Shown here: piece by piece, positions 1 through 11,108 of the stretch | Position numbering within the stretch: position 1 is the stretch's first letter | Layout of the letters: each line of letters opens with the position of its first letter | NCBI GenBank assembly: GCA_009823395.1 | Contig: CM020504.1 | Location: forward strand, 26,808,531-26,872,530 | Direction of reading: 5' to 3' | DNA length: 64,000 nt | Origin: Thamnaconus septentrionalis | Lineage: Eukaryota > Chordata > Actinopteri > Tetraodontiformes > Monacanthidae | Notes under the pieces: model-generated | What the model was told of the DNA's origin: nothing | What the model saw: the letters and a program-made list of their open reading frames with translations, nothing else | Database searches by the model: none | Program-made: the position numbers and the translations under genes

Positions 1-101
1 GGTCTCGGAGAACTGGGAACTGGTCCTCAGAAGGATCCAGGAGAACACGTCGTCCAGCAACCAGGAACGCGTCAGACGGCAGCTCCAGGTACAGCGAGCT
101 G
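1..101 (-). CDS. Partial exon of an unidentified minus-strand gene, cut by the window edge
   Basis: On the minus strand, an acceptor (pyrimidine-poor, ending CAAACAG) is followed at 101 by an open frame of 33 codons running off the window (SSSLYLELPSDAFLVAGRR...). Its first base completes the split codon left by the exon at 280-413, so the two exons join in phase. I do not recognise the protein. The gene is divergently oriented to the fat3-like gene, with about 1.2 kb between it and the CpG-rich first exon of that gene. Confidence 0.4.
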
Positions 102-279
102 CTGTTTGGGAATCCATCACAACTTCAAAATAAAAGGCCAAATATGACACAAAGCTTGGGATTAATCTCAGACAGTTTTTAAGAGGTTCTACCACTGCTG
201 CTGCACCTTCCACCCCTTTACTGCTCCACACTACTGCATATTATGCACAAAGTATAATGCACCTGTTGTCACCTTGTAC

Positions 280-413
280 CTGAACAGGTGTTCCTCAAAG
301 ACCTGCAGTTGGGGCGTCAACAGCAGCGCAGCTTCCTGAAGAGGCTCCACTTCCACTGGGTGGAGACGTCCGTTCATCAGGCGCTCAAGAAGCTCCAGGA
401 AGACAGTTAACCT
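280..413 (-). CDS. Internal exon of the same unidentified minus-strand gene
   Basis: On the minus strand, acceptor TTGGCAG precedes 413, and 134 nt stay open (RLTVFLELLERLMNGRLHPV..., ending ...FEEHLFR) up to donor GTACAAG at 279. The phase is 2, matching the next exon at 1-101 across a 178-nt intron. The helical, leucine-rich character and intact splice signals suggest a real exon, but I cannot name the family. The Met-run reading frame upstream comes from the ATC repeat and is not coding. Confidence 0.45.
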
Positions 414-426
414 CTGCCAACAGGTC

Positions 427-456
427 ACCATCATCATCATCATCATCATCATCACC

Positions 457-488
<32 letters not shown>

Positions 489-505
489 CACCATCATCAT
501 CATAG
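427..505. repeat. (ATC)n trinucleotide microsatellite
   Basis: About 25 interrupted copies of ATC/CAT lie just upstream (minus strand) of the exon at 280-413. Translation gives poly-Met or poly-His and is not meaningful. Confidence 0.95.
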
Positions 506-612
506 AGAGCCAGAGCCAATAGAGGAATGGGGAAGTTGTAAAGTAAACCAAGGAGACCATGTGTCTGTCAGCCCTTCAGAATAAGAGCTCTGCAGTATAA
601 AGATACAACATT

Positions 613-965
613 ATGGTGAAAAGCTGTCTCAGTGTAGACCAGTGGTCGTCCCACCTTCTGACTGGTGGGGCCACAGTGGGGTCTACAGTGGGCCAGAGGG
701 GGGTAGCGGAGCAGCAGCAGATGGATGCAGTGTTCTGGTGGAGGAAACCATCTATCCTGGGACATCCTGGAGGAAACATGTTGCTGCAGTGTCACTGGAA
801 AATGAAGCAAAGTTGCAACCAAGTCAGAGTCTTGAAGCCCCACCAGGGTGTTGAGCTCTTAGAACTACCCAGAACCACCCACAACCATCCAGAACCACCC
901 AGAACCACCCAGAACCATCCAGAACTATCCAGAACCACCCAGAACCACCAGGGTGTTGAGCTCGT
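613..965 (+). repeat. Interspersed repeat copy A with a CAGAACCACC minisatellite
   Basis: The segment contains a CAGAACCACC/CAGAACCATC minisatellite (~863-950). It is similar, in opposite orientation, to 3170-3500: the shared anchors are the GAGCTC...CACCAGGGTG edge, a TTGCAACCAAGTC stretch and a GTTGCTGCAGTG stretch. This makes it one copy of a dispersed element present on both sides of the first exon. Confidence 0.65.
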
Positions 966-1540
966 TATTGAAATCTCTCGTTCACTCTTCTTCTTCTTCT
1001 TCTTCTTCTGTTTTTGGTGACAGGTTGAGTTGAGTTCAGACCATCCAGGCAGCAGCAGCAGCAGCAGCAGCAGCAGCTGGATGTGTTGAAGGACCATCAG
1101 ATCCAGCTGTGGTTCTGTTGCTTCCGCTGCGACTGGAGGTCCAACCAGCCCAGTTCTGAGTGAACAGAACCTGTCAGACGTGCTGAAAACATCTTTGTTG
1201 CTTTGGTCTGGTGTGATTTTCTGAGACTCAACGTTTGGACTTTCTGCAATCAGTAAAAGTGAGGAGAACCAACCGCTGGAAATTTGCTGAATCACGTCTC
1301 AAATTAAAACCGAAATCAAAATCATTCAAATGTCAATAAAAAAAAATCCTACAGCTCTTTTGTTACTCACAGCCTCGTGATTTAAATTGAATTTAAAATC
1401 AATAATGAAGCAGTGATGTCATCATAATGATATTCTCCAATCAACAGCCTGTCCTGATGGAGCAGCACAGCATTCTGGGATTTGTGGTATTAAACAATAA
1501 TAAAAACTTCAACACCAAAACTACCAAGCAGGGTTTTGGA
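966..1540. other. Intergenic DNA with short TTC and CAG repeats
   Basis: (TTC)n lies at ~986-1010 and (CAG)8 at ~1051-1076. Otherwise it is AT-leaning unique-looking sequence with no convincing exon. The open minus-strand frames crossing it are rich in repeat-coded residues. Confidence 0.5.
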
Positions 1541-2180
1541 GACAGCAGGTATGCGCGCTCCCGCTCCTTGCCGTGAGCGCGCCGGCCTGGTTGCAGCAGC
1601 AGCAGCAGCAGCAGTGTGAGCGGGAGGAGGGGGAGGAGGAGGAGGAGGGCGGAGGGAGGCTGCGGGAACAGCCAGTGGGGGAAGAGCGCAGAGGAGACAC
1701 ATGGATGCGAGCGGACCGCGGACCGCCGCTTGGATGACGGATTCATCGCAACAGCAGCGGGATTTTCCATCCCTGGACCTTCGAGAGAACAGCAGCGCGT
1801 GTGAGTCAGCGGTGATATCGATCGTATCGATGATACTCGTGCTGATATTGATGTGAAGGATGTGATGTGACGTCGCGCGCCGACTCGTGTGTGTGTGTGT
1901 TTGTATGTGCGCGCGCGCGCGCGTGTTTTGACGTCTCGTATTTTCACTCGCAATGTTCTCACGAAGACGAAATAGAACCGGGAGAACATCGTGACGTCAT
2001 CATTGCGATGTCGTTCCAACATCTGCTGCTGCTGCTGCTGCTGCGGACTGCTAATGAGCGGCGGCGGCGGGGTGTGTGCGTGTGTGTGCGTGTGTGTGTC
2101 TGTGCGTGCGTGCGACATGAGATCCGAACATGTCACGTCGTCACGTCAGTGAGGCGTCTTTACGGCAACAGGCGGAGCTA
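1540..2180 (+). promoter_or_regulatory. CpG-rich promoter region of the fat3-like gene
   Basis: This stretch is strikingly CpG-dense compared with its surroundings (GCGCGC runs, GACCGCGGACCGCCG, ATCGATCGTATCGATG, CGGCGGCGGCGGGG). It covers the candidate first exon and continues about 380 bp into intron 1. No TATA box is obvious. This is the expected appearance of a vertebrate CpG-island promoter. The transcription start is not determined. Confidence 0.6.
1600..1800 (+). other. Probable non-coding first exon (5' UTR) of the fat3-like gene
   Basis: A strong donor (GT|GTGAGTCAG) begins at 1801 inside the CpG-rich block, and the next good acceptor on this strand is the one at 4036-4037 that opens the first coding exon. 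FAT-family genes typically begin with a non-coding exon before a giant coding exon. The 5' limit given is approximate. A 62-codon arginine-rich frame starts at 1616; if translated it would be an upstream ORF. Confidence 0.5.
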
Positions 2181-2578
2181 ACTAGTTAGCCTGTCACAGC
2201 TAATAGCATAGTGAAGGTTTCAGGTAAAACAGACTGGCGGCACCACGTGTGTTGATGATCAATCAATCAATCAATCAATTAGAATAGGTGCTGATCTGTG
2301 TCCCTTCAGTTAGCTAGTTTGAGTGAGCAGCGCTAATAGCTTTAATTCTAGTTTTGACTAAAATTATTATTATTATTATTATTATTATTAGTAGTAGTAG
2401 TAGTGGTATTAGTAGTATCTGGTACATTCACATGTGACCTATGTACCATGTTATTTTGACACACCACCACAACAACCACATTTCATCGTAATAGCAGCAA
2501 TAAAGCTCCCAGTCGATGCTTCACTTTAACTTGTTTATCAATCCAATAGTATCAACTACAGAGCACATCCACCATCTG

Positions 2579-2630
<52 letters not shown>

Positions 2631-4037
2631 CCTGTCTGTCTGTCTGTCTATCAGTCCATATCCTCTATCCATCCATCCCATCAGCCACAGCAGAGTTCAG
2701 CGACTGAGACTTCATCGTTAGACTCCGCCTCCTCCTGCTTCCTGTCAGTTTCTGACCAAACTCACTGCAGCAGCAAAAGTGCGTTAATACAATAATACAC
2801 TGCTACACAAGATCTCAGATTTCATATGATGGGGCTGTTGGCTGGATGGTCATTGGTTCCCTCTTGCTGATCTTCTATTGATAAACTGGATAAACAATTT
2901 GTGAACAGTAATGTGTAAAAGAAAATAATAAAATTATAATTATTATCATTATTATTATCATTATTATTATTATTATTCCCACATTCTTCCCCCGAAGCTC
3001 AACTAGCGGCTAGATCAGGCATGGGCAAACTACGACCCGGGGGCCATATGTGGCCCGTTAAACTTTTTAATCTGGCCCTTCATTCAAAACTTTAAGAAAT
3101 GATATTAACTATATTAATTAAATTATATTAACAGTCAGTCATAAAACAGCTGTGTCTCCTCCATGTTTCCAGAGTCATTTCAATAAAGAGCTGAACACCC
3201 TGGTGGTTCTGGATGGTTCTGGGCAGTTCTGGGTGGTTCTAAGAGCTGAACACCCTGGTGGTTCTGGATGGTTCTGGGCGGTTCTGGGTGGTTCTGGGTG
3301 GTTCTAAGAGCTCAACACTCTGGTGGGGCTTCAAAGACACTGGTTTGGTTGCAACTTTGCTTTGCTTCATTTTCCATTGACATTACAGCAACATGTTTTA
3401 TTGTTTCCTCCTATATGGGGGCTCACTAACACGCCATCTATCTGCTGCTGCTCCGGCTCCCCCTCTGGCACATTTTAGTACCGTCAATGTTCCTGCACTG
3501 AACTCCTCATATTGTAACGACTGGAAAAGTTGTGGTCTTCTGTGTTTGGCTCCAGCAAAGACCTTGACTGTGGTCAGCCAGGTGGAGACCTGGGCTCCAG
3601 AGACCTGGGCTCTAGAGTGTTTGTCAGTCTGGAGCAGTTTAGTCTCTGGAGCTCAGTTGGTAGCACGGCTGATCCTGCTCTGAGCTGACGTCTTCCAGTC
3701 AAACCCTGCAATCCACAACCCTAAACATCAAGCCAGAACGAGCCAATGGTTGCTGCCCCCCTGCTGATTGGCTGGCCAGTCATTTTTTTCATATGCAAAG
3801 ATCAAGAGAAGAGGAGAGAATTTTCTAAACCGGTCGGGGTGCCTGTGTTTAAAGGTGCTTGGCCAGGTTTTGACGTGCTTCCTCCCGTCGTCTGAAATCA
3901 AAATATTTGCCCGTGCGACTGAGGTTTTCTAAGGTTTTCTAAACCGGCCCCTCAGTCCTGGCAATGATTCATCTGTGAATGATGTCCACCACGTTTTGTT
4001 CATAATGCCTTTGTTCTCTCCTGTCTCTCTGTTCCAG
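1801..4037 (+). other. Intron 1 with microsatellites and transposon fragments
   Basis: Contents in order: alternating GC/GT tracts (~1885-1925, 2070-2115), AATC copies (~2258-2280), (TTA)n (~2362-2400), (TATC)n (~2577-2630), an AT-rich stretch (~2930-2976), a hAT-like terminal motif with GCATGGGCAAACTACG and GGCCC blocks (~3016-3080), and inverted repeat copy B (3170-3500). The intron ends in a strong pyrimidine tract and TTCCAG at 4037. No exon is seen. Confidence 0.6.
3170..3500 (-). repeat. Interspersed repeat copy B, inverted relative to 613-965
   Basis: It carries the reverse complement of the minisatellite (GGTTCTGGGTGGTTCT units, 3200-3305) followed by the same single-copy anchors as copy A in opposite orientation. 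The two copies flank the CpG-rich first exon as a roughly 2.2-kb-spaced inverted pair. Confidence 0.65.
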
Positions 4038-4054
4038 GATGCGGTGATGTTGGG

Positions 4055-7000
4055 ATGGATGTGAGGATGGGAGGATGGAGAGGTGAGAGAGGAGCCCTGT
4101 CCCTCGGCCTCATCCTGCTCTCTCATCTTCTGCTATTTGGGCCACCGTCCTGCTGTGGCCAGGACATGAAGGGAGCTCTTCTATACAGTTCTCAGTTCAG
4201 TTTCACTGGGGCTGTGTATTATGCAACCGTTTATGAAAACTCAGCGGCACGCACCTACCTCAAGAGTCAAGCCAAAATGGGGATTAGCTTGACGCAGAAG
4301 TCCTGGGAGATACGTTTCAGAATAACGTCCGGTGACGAGGAAGGACTGTTCAAAGCGGAAGAATACGTCGTGGGTGACTTTTGTTTCTTGCGCATAAGGA
4401 CTAAAGGCGGCAACGCGGCCATCCTAAACCGAGAGATTCAGGACAACTACGTGCTGACGGTGAAAGCTGCCGTCAAGGGTGACGCCCTTCTTGAAACCTG
4501 GGCTAAAGTCTACATCCAGGTGTTGGACATGAACGATCTGCGGCCCTTGTTCTCGCCGACCACATACTCGGTCACCATCATGGAGGACACTCCTCTCAGG
4601 GCTAGCATAGCGCAGGTTACTGCCACAGATGCAGACATTGGGCCCAATGGCGAGTTTTACTACTTCTTTAAGGACAGAGTAGAGCTGTTTGCAGTGCATC
4701 CAACCAGCGGAGTCGTCTTCCTAAGTGGGAAGCTCAACGTGGACGAACACAAGCAGTACGATTTAGAAATCCTGGCCGTCGACCGCGGCACAAAGCTGTA
4801 CGGAAACAATGGAGTCAGCAGCACGGCCAAGCTTTTTGTACGCGTGGAGCGCGCCAATCGACACGCGCCGCTAATGGACGTGGTTGCGCACAATCCCTTA
4901 AAGCGCGATCAAAACCCCGTGTACGCAGTGGTCACCGTTGAGGACGCAGACGAAGGCTTAAATGGAGAAATAGACTCAGTTGTAATTGTAGATCCAATAG
5001 GTGTGTTCTCTGTCAACAGGTCAGATGGAAATGAATTTACAATTACAGCAGCAAAGTCAATTAACTGGGATGCTCATCCTGACGGCTTCAACCTGACTTT
5101 GCAGGCTAAAGACAGAGGAACTCCGCAGAAAGTTTCTGATACCCACGTGATCCACGTCATGGAGAAGGTCAGCGAGCGAACTGAAGCCAAGTTTGACCGA
5201 GAACTGTATGAAGTTTCTTTGAATGAATTTTCGCCGCCAGGCACAATTGTACTGGCTGTTGAAATGAAACCAGAGCCTCAGAATGCAGAATACAGGTTGA
5301 AGCCTTCCGCAGATTCTCTCTTTTTTCAAATCAACAGTATGACGGGAGTGATTAGTACCACAAGGTGGCTTACTCAAGAGACACAAAACATCTTCAACCT
5401 TGAAGTCACAGAAATATCCAGTGAGCTTCAAGTGAAAGTGTGCGTCATCATTCAGGATGCTAATGACAACACACCATCTTTTTCTCAGAACTCCTATGTG
5501 GTGTCAGTCAGCGAGAGTGTCCCAGTGGGGACCAGTGTGCTCACAGTCTCTGCACTGGACAAGGACCAAGGAGAAAATGGCTACATCACATACAGCATCT
5601 CCAGCCCTCAGCCCTTTCCCTTCATCATCAATCAATTTTCAGGCATCATCAGCACAGCTAAAGAGTTGGACTTTGAATCGTTGGAGAGCTTTGAGTTTGT
5701 CGTCCGAGCGTCGGACTGGGGGTCGCCTTACAGGCGAGAGAGCGAAGTCAACGTCACCGTCCACCTGGAAAACGTCAACGATAATCATCCAGCGTTTGAG
5801 AAGCTCGCCTGTCACGGAGCCATTTCCAGGGACTTTCAAGTGAATCAAGTCATAACAACAATGTCTGCTATCGACATCGACGACTTGGCTCTGGTCAAAT
5901 ACAAAATTGTTTCAGGGAATGAGTTGGAGTACTTTGACCTCAACGCGGATTCCGGGGCGCTCACTCTCCGGCGTTCTTTAGCCACAACCGGTCCAAAGAG
6001 CAATGTTTTCAGTCTGAAGATCACTGCCACGGATGGGGAGAACCTCTCCGACCCGGTGTTTGTTAACATTTCAGTGGCTCAAGGAAAACATGCACAAACA
6101 CAGAGTATCAGTTGTAAAGAGACGAGGATCGCTCAAAAGTTGGCTGAAAAGTTAATGAAAAAGTCAAGATTTACTGGTAAACCCAAAATCGAGGAAGATT
6201 TCATCGACATTTTTTCCATCAATCGACAACCACCACAGTTTGTTGCAGGTTTTCCTACAGACATTGCCGTGCAAGAAGACCTAAAGATTGGTTCAAGTGT
6301 TTATAAGGTCAATGCCTACGATAGCGATGCAGGTTTCAACGGTCAAATCGTGTACTCTATTTCAAGTGGAAACACCGACAGTTGTTTCACTATTGACATG
6401 GAGACTGGCCTGATGAGCGTCTTCATGCCCCTCGACAGGGAGAAGAGGGATCGTTACGTTCTCAATGTAACTATCAATGACCTTGGCCTTCCATCAAAGT
6501 CTGCTTGGCATCTGCTGACTGTTCACGTACAAGATGCTAATGACAACGCACCCCTGTTTTTGCAAAACAGAGGTTATACAGTGGTCATCCCTGAAAATAC
6601 TGCCATAGGCAAGGAGGTCATTCAGGTTGGTGCCACTGACAAAGACCTCGGAGCCAATGGGGAGATTTTGTATTCTATTCTCACCAGAACGACCCATTTT
6701 GGTATCAACTCCACAAATGGGGTCGTTCATGTCGCTGGACAATTAGACAGGGAGTTTGTTTCTACTTTTAGTCTGAAGATTGAAGCCCGTGACCAGGCTG
6801 AACCAGGAAGACAAAAGTTCACCGTCACTACTTTAAAAGTTATATTGAAGGACGTAAACGACTGCCCTCCCCGGTTTATTCCCAGCGTTTACAGAGCCAG
6901 GGCTCGTGAGGACCTTCCTGTAGGAACTGTTGTGGCTTGGCTTGAAACCCAGGACCCAGACTTGGGGTTGGGAGGTCAGGTCAGGTTCTCTCTCGCCAGT

Positions 7001-7361
7001 GACTACAGTGGGTGGTTTGAGATCGACAAGGCCAGTGGAGTTATTCGCCTGATGAAGGAACTGGATTATGAGAGCCAGCAGTTCTACAACCTCACAGTCA
7101 AGGCTAAAGACAAGGGAAAGCCTGTGTCTCTTCTCTCTGTCACTTATGTGGAGATCGAGGTCGTGGATGTGAACGAAAACCTCCAAGCTCCATATTTCAC
7201 CAACTTTGCTTTGACAGGACTGGTCAAAGAGAATTCCAGTATTGGAACTACCGTGATACAGGTCTCCGCTAACGACGAGGACTCAGGCAAAGATGGTGAA
7301 ATCCAGTACTCCATTCATGACGGAACCGGGCTTGGGTTGTTTGCCATCGATGAAGGAACAG
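4055..7361 (+). CDS. fat3: fat3-like coding exon 1: signal peptide and first ~9 cadherin repeats
   Basis: This 3,307-nt exon encodes residues 1-1102 plus one base. ATG 4055 has a good context (G at -3 and +4) and opens a hydrophobic signal peptide ([15 protein letters not shown]), then the family's N-terminal block ([11 protein letters not shown]). Cadherin boundaries carry calcium motifs such as [31 protein letters not shown] and KDVNDCPP. A huge first coding exon is typical of FAT1-3. The acceptor is at 4036-4037; the donor GTATGTG starts at 7362, phase 1. Two tiny upstream ORFs crowd the start (see findings). Confidence 0.93.
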
Positions 7362-7818
7362 GTATGTGAAGTTTTAACAATGAATTTACAGCCAGTATTT
7401 GGTCAGATGACAAATTAAAATTAGCAATTGAAGAAAAATGTTGTTTCGTCAAAGACCCTCACGCACAAACAGCAAAACAGGTCCACAAATACATGAACAT
7501 GCAGGTCCTGCTATCAGGATTCTATGCTCAGGAAACTGAGAGTCCATCAGCAGTGATGGTGGACCACTGGGACGTTCATCTGTTTCAGAACCTTCTAGTG
7601 GAGTGACGGCAATCTTACACAATGGAAAGAATGAATAAAAACTGGTCCTCACTGGTTCAATCCATCATTGGTTGGATTTTGCCCAATGCTTTACTGTGCT
7701 GTACTACCTGTTCTTTGTTTTCCGTGCAACTGCTATTATTGTTATTGTTATTGTTGTAATAAGAATCAAATGAACTTGACCAATATGTCAAGCTCTGGTG
7801 TGTGTTTCTCTTTGTCAG

Positions 7819-8145
7819 GGACGATCTACACCACTGACATGCTGGATCGTGAGACCAAGGACTCCTACTGGCTCACGGTCTACGCCACAGACCGAGGCGT
7901 GGTTCCCCAGTTTGCCACCCTGGAGGTTTTCATCCAGGTGGAGGACGTGAATGACAACGCACCGCTGACTTCAGAGCCACTGTATTGGCCGTCGGTGCTG
8001 GAGAACTCTCCCCCGGACGTGTCTGTGGTTCGAATCCAAGCGCAAGACCCCGACGGCCCGACACCTCCGACCTCTGCAGACCAGCTCAGCTATCGCATCG
8101 TCAGTGGAAACGCCCAGAATTTCTTCTCTATCAACAGTCAGACTG
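7819..8145 (+). CDS. fat3: fat3-like coding exon 2: cadherin repeat segment
   Basis: Residues ~1103-1211. Acceptor TTTGTCAG, donor GTAAGT at 8146, phase 1 to 1. It encodes [20 protein letters not shown] and the calcium motif EDVNDNAP, then the start of the next repeat ([11 protein letters not shown]). The preceding 457-nt intron shows nothing notable. Confidence 0.92.
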
Positions 8146-9172
8146 GTAAGTAGAAGTGGTTTCTTGTGAGTTATTCATTCTATCTATCCATCTATCTATC
8201 TACTGTATCTATCCATGTATCCATCCATCTATCCATCCATCTATCCGAGAGTTAGAATGGTTGTCTTGCAAGTTCAATGTGTTTTCTCCTGCGGTTTGGC
8301 TGCTGTCAACCATGATTTTCCATTGCAACTCAAAATAACCTCTTCATTCATTCATTCATTCATTCATTCATTTATTCATTCCATTACCAAGACCAGAATC
8401 ACTCTGGAACTGTTGCAGTAGATTGACATCTCTGATTCTTATTCCATGCTTTGGAGCTGTCCAGTGAGTCCAATGTTTGTATTAAAATCTCCTCCTATTG
8501 TGATTGGGAAGCTGGAAATAATTGATATAAAAGAAAATAATAAAAGGATGTTGATGAAAATATACTGTAAGGTCATTCAGGGTCTCTGATGGTTGTGTTA
8601 TGGACACATGAGCTCAATTCAATTCAATTATACTTTATTGATCCCGTGGGAGAGTTTCTGGTGTTTGACCGAAAACACAACAAAAGAAAAGCAGATTTCT
8701 CTTTTATAGTCTTTACCGTTCTTTTGTAGTCTTTATCGTGACCAAAGCTTTGGTGGCTCCTGACTGAGGAGGTCCTGGACCAGGGTTTTCTGAAGTTCAG
8801 TTTTTGGAGGATATCTCAGAATTGGTCTTTGACTTCTTTGGCTTTGTTAATTGTGGAGGATTGGTTGATTGATCACCGTCACAACCTGGGTTTTATTTTA
8901 CTGTTGTTGATTTCAGCTGGTTTCAGTTGTGCAGAGGGTTTACCTGGGGGAGAACATGTGAACTTCACACTGAAGAACCCCGAGGCTTGGAGATCAAAGC
9001 CATCCCATCTTTAAAAGTGATGTCACAGTCAATAATTAAAGTGTTATTGTGTGTGTACGTTGTGAGTGTTTGATTCTCTTCCAGATGTTCAACTTGAGAT
9101 TTTAGGGTTTTTTTTGTGTTGTGTAATGATTTTCAACAATCTCTGTGCTGATTCGTCTGTTTTCCCTCACAG
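8146..9172 (+). other. Intron with ATCT/ATCC and ATTC repeats and a LINE-like tail
   Basis: (ATCT/ATCC)n lies at ~8180-8247, (ATTC)n at ~8344-8382, and a short AATTCAATT...TTTATTGATCCC segment at ~8617-8645 resembles the 3' end of common fish retroposons. The rest has no recognisable feature. Confidence 0.5.
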
Positions 9173-9234
9173 GTCTCATCACCACAACCTCCAGAAAACT
9201 GGATCGTGAGCAACAAATGGAACACATGTTGGAG
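9173..9234 (+). CDS. fat3: fat3-like coding exon 3 (62 nt)
   Basis: A short exon encoding GLITTTSRKLDREQQMEHM plus LE, the standard G-L/I-I-x-T-x-x-x-LDRE strand of a cadherin repeat. Acceptor CCTCACAG, donor GTGAGG at 9235, phase 1 to 0. It is too short to stand out as a reading frame but is required for continuity between exons 2 and 4. Confidence 0.9.
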
Positions 9235-10156
9235 GTGAGGCACTGTGTGCTTTGTGTGTGTGCTCGTTCTAGGAGAGAAAAATGATCCAAAAAACCTTCA
9301 AGGTTTTGTGATTGTTTTTAATGTTGTTCTGGAGAGGCCTGGAAACTGGCCTGGAAACGCTAACCCTAACCCTGCAAACTGGCCTGGAAACGCTAACCCT
9401 AACCCTGTTCAGGGCCCAGTAAAGCTCCAGTGTGCAATATTTTGCTTGAGTTATGACTTTTATTTTGGTAAAGGCTTTACATACGTATGAATACAAATAT
9501 TGTTTAAGGTACTTGAGCCCAGTATTTAAGGTAGATTTTAAAAAAGAGAGCAAGTATGATTTAAAGGATACAAGATGTTAAAATAAAAAAACAGATTCAG
9601 AACAAAAGTGATTGTGACAGTGTTGGGAATCAGTTTAAGCAAGGATCTGAACAAAGAAACCAAAGAATCCCAAACAATATTGACGTTTAAAAGAAAAATA
9701 AAAGCCAGAAAGTTGAAGAAGTATGTTTGTCTCTGACTGTCATAAAAAAATAATAATAATACTGTCAGATGTTTTGGTTTGTTGAAGTATTAACGGGAAA
9801 ATGGATGTTATTATTCTGAATATTTTGATATTTATTGTGTTGTTTGGGTAAAATGGCAGAAGATGGCAGAGAAGATTCTTCTTATTTCTGCTTCCTTTCA
9901 TTCAGGAATGTTGGGAATGTTTGTGTTGGCGTCTAATTGTTTTCTTTTAACTCAATGAATAATATAAAAATTGAAATCAATAAATGCCTGTGCCATCATA
10001 TAGGAGTTCAGCAAATGTTGACAAGTGTCCCGCGATGATGTGAAGAGTGAAGATAGAATATAGAATATAGAATGGAATGAAATAGACAGCGGTTGCAGCC
10101 AAAGCCACCGCTCACTCGAGGCGTTGAATTCCTTCAACTCCAACTCTGTTCTCCAG
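9235..10156 (+). other. Intron with a short duplicated telomere-like motif
   Basis: At ~9333-9406 a 37-bp unit (GGCCTGGAAACGCTAACCC...) is tandemly duplicated, carrying two (CTAACC)2 blocks. The rest is AT-rich with no recognisable element. Confidence 0.5.
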
Positions 10157-10471
10157 GTTTTGGTGTCAGACGGCGGTGAAAGTCCGAGACACAGCACCGC
10201 CTGGGTGATGGTCCGAGTCCTGGACCAGAACGACAACAAGCCGCTCTTCCCGGAGCAGATCTACAAGGTCCAGGTAGCAGAGAGAGAGCGAAGGAGGAAG
10301 GGAGAAGCCGTGTTCAGAGTGTCGGCCTTCGACCCAGACGAAGGCTCCAACGCCCGGCTGTCCTACAGCATCGTGGATGGAAACCACGAGGGAAAATTCT
10401 CCATCGACGCCAGAAGCGGAGTTGTGTTCTCGCGAAAGGCCTCGGCTGCAGGAAACTACGACATTCTGACT
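10157..10471 (+). CDS. fat3: fat3-like coding exon 4: cadherin repeat segment
   Basis: Residues ~1233-1337, phase 0 to 0. It starts VLVSDGGESPRHSTAWVMVR, contains the calcium motif LDQNDNKP and ends ...AAGNYDILT. Acceptor TTCTCCAG, donor GTAAGG at 10472. A basic stretch (ERERRRKGEAV) replaces the usual hydrophobic EC strand, which is mildly unusual. Confidence 0.92.
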
Positions 10472-10494
10472 GTAAGGGCGTGTGCATATACACA

Positions 10495-10765
10495 TAAGTA
10501 CCGTAGTTTTCGGACTCCGAGTCGCTCCAAAAGTAAAAATCACGTCATTCAAAAATGTGCAATAAAGATGAAAAATACACACAAAAGTCGCATTTTTCAA
10601 GGGAATTTATTTGACAAAATCCAAAAACAAGAACTGACGTTTCATCTGGAAATAATAATGTACATACATACACACACACTTAATTATGCTGTTCATGTCT
10701 CGTGTCGTAGACACACACACACTTCCCTGACAGATAAGGCACAATTAAAGCTTCAAATAAACAGG
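10495..10765. mobile_element. Probable MITE remnant in an intron
   Basis: The segment opens with TACCGTAGTTTTCGGACTCCGAG, close to the terminal motif of a widespread vertebrate DNA-transposon family with ends like ACCGTATTTTCCGGACTATA, and continues with AT-rich filler and a CA tract (~10670, 10713). The right end is not clear. The class is inferred from the end motif only. Confidence 0.4.
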
Positions 10766-10894
10766 TTTTGCAACAGAATCACAGTCGTGGCCAGGAAGAA
10801 TGAAATGATCAACCAAACCAAGGCTTAGTTTCTGTGCTTTGCTTCTACAGACTCAGTGGTTGCAGTAGAGCTGTACTCGTTGCTTCCTCTGCAG

Positions 10895-11108
10895 ATCAAA
10901 GCAGTGGACGCTGGTTCTCCCCCAAAGTTTTCTACTGCTCAACTTCACCTGGAATCCATCCAGCAACCTCCTCCCTCCCGGCTCCCCCCACTGGCTTTCC
11001 TGGAGCCCTTCTACAACTTCACCGTCATGGAGAACAGCAGCGTGGCTGCAGTGGTGGGCGTGGTGTCGCTGACACAGAGCTCTGCAAGGTTCTGGTTCGA
11101 CTTCACCG
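10895..11108 (+). CDS. fat3: fat3-like coding exon 5: cadherin repeat segment
   Basis: Residues ~1338-1408, phase 0 to 1. IKAVDAGSPPKFSTAQLHLE is followed by a proline-rich linker (QQPPPSRLPPLAFLEPF) where the DxNDNxP calcium motif would normally sit. FAT repeats in this region often lack the motif. Acceptor CCTCTGCAG, donor GTAAAA at 11109. Confidence 0.9.

Noticed and set aside
231..560. Minus-strand frame with a Met run joined to a plausible protein segment
   Set aside because: The Met run is the ATC repeat; only the exon at 280-413 with its splice sites was kept.
1441..2136. 231-codon minus-strand frame across the CpG-rich region
   Set aside because: Composition is dictated by GT, CAG and CCTCCT repeats, and it overlaps the first-exon donor on the other strand.
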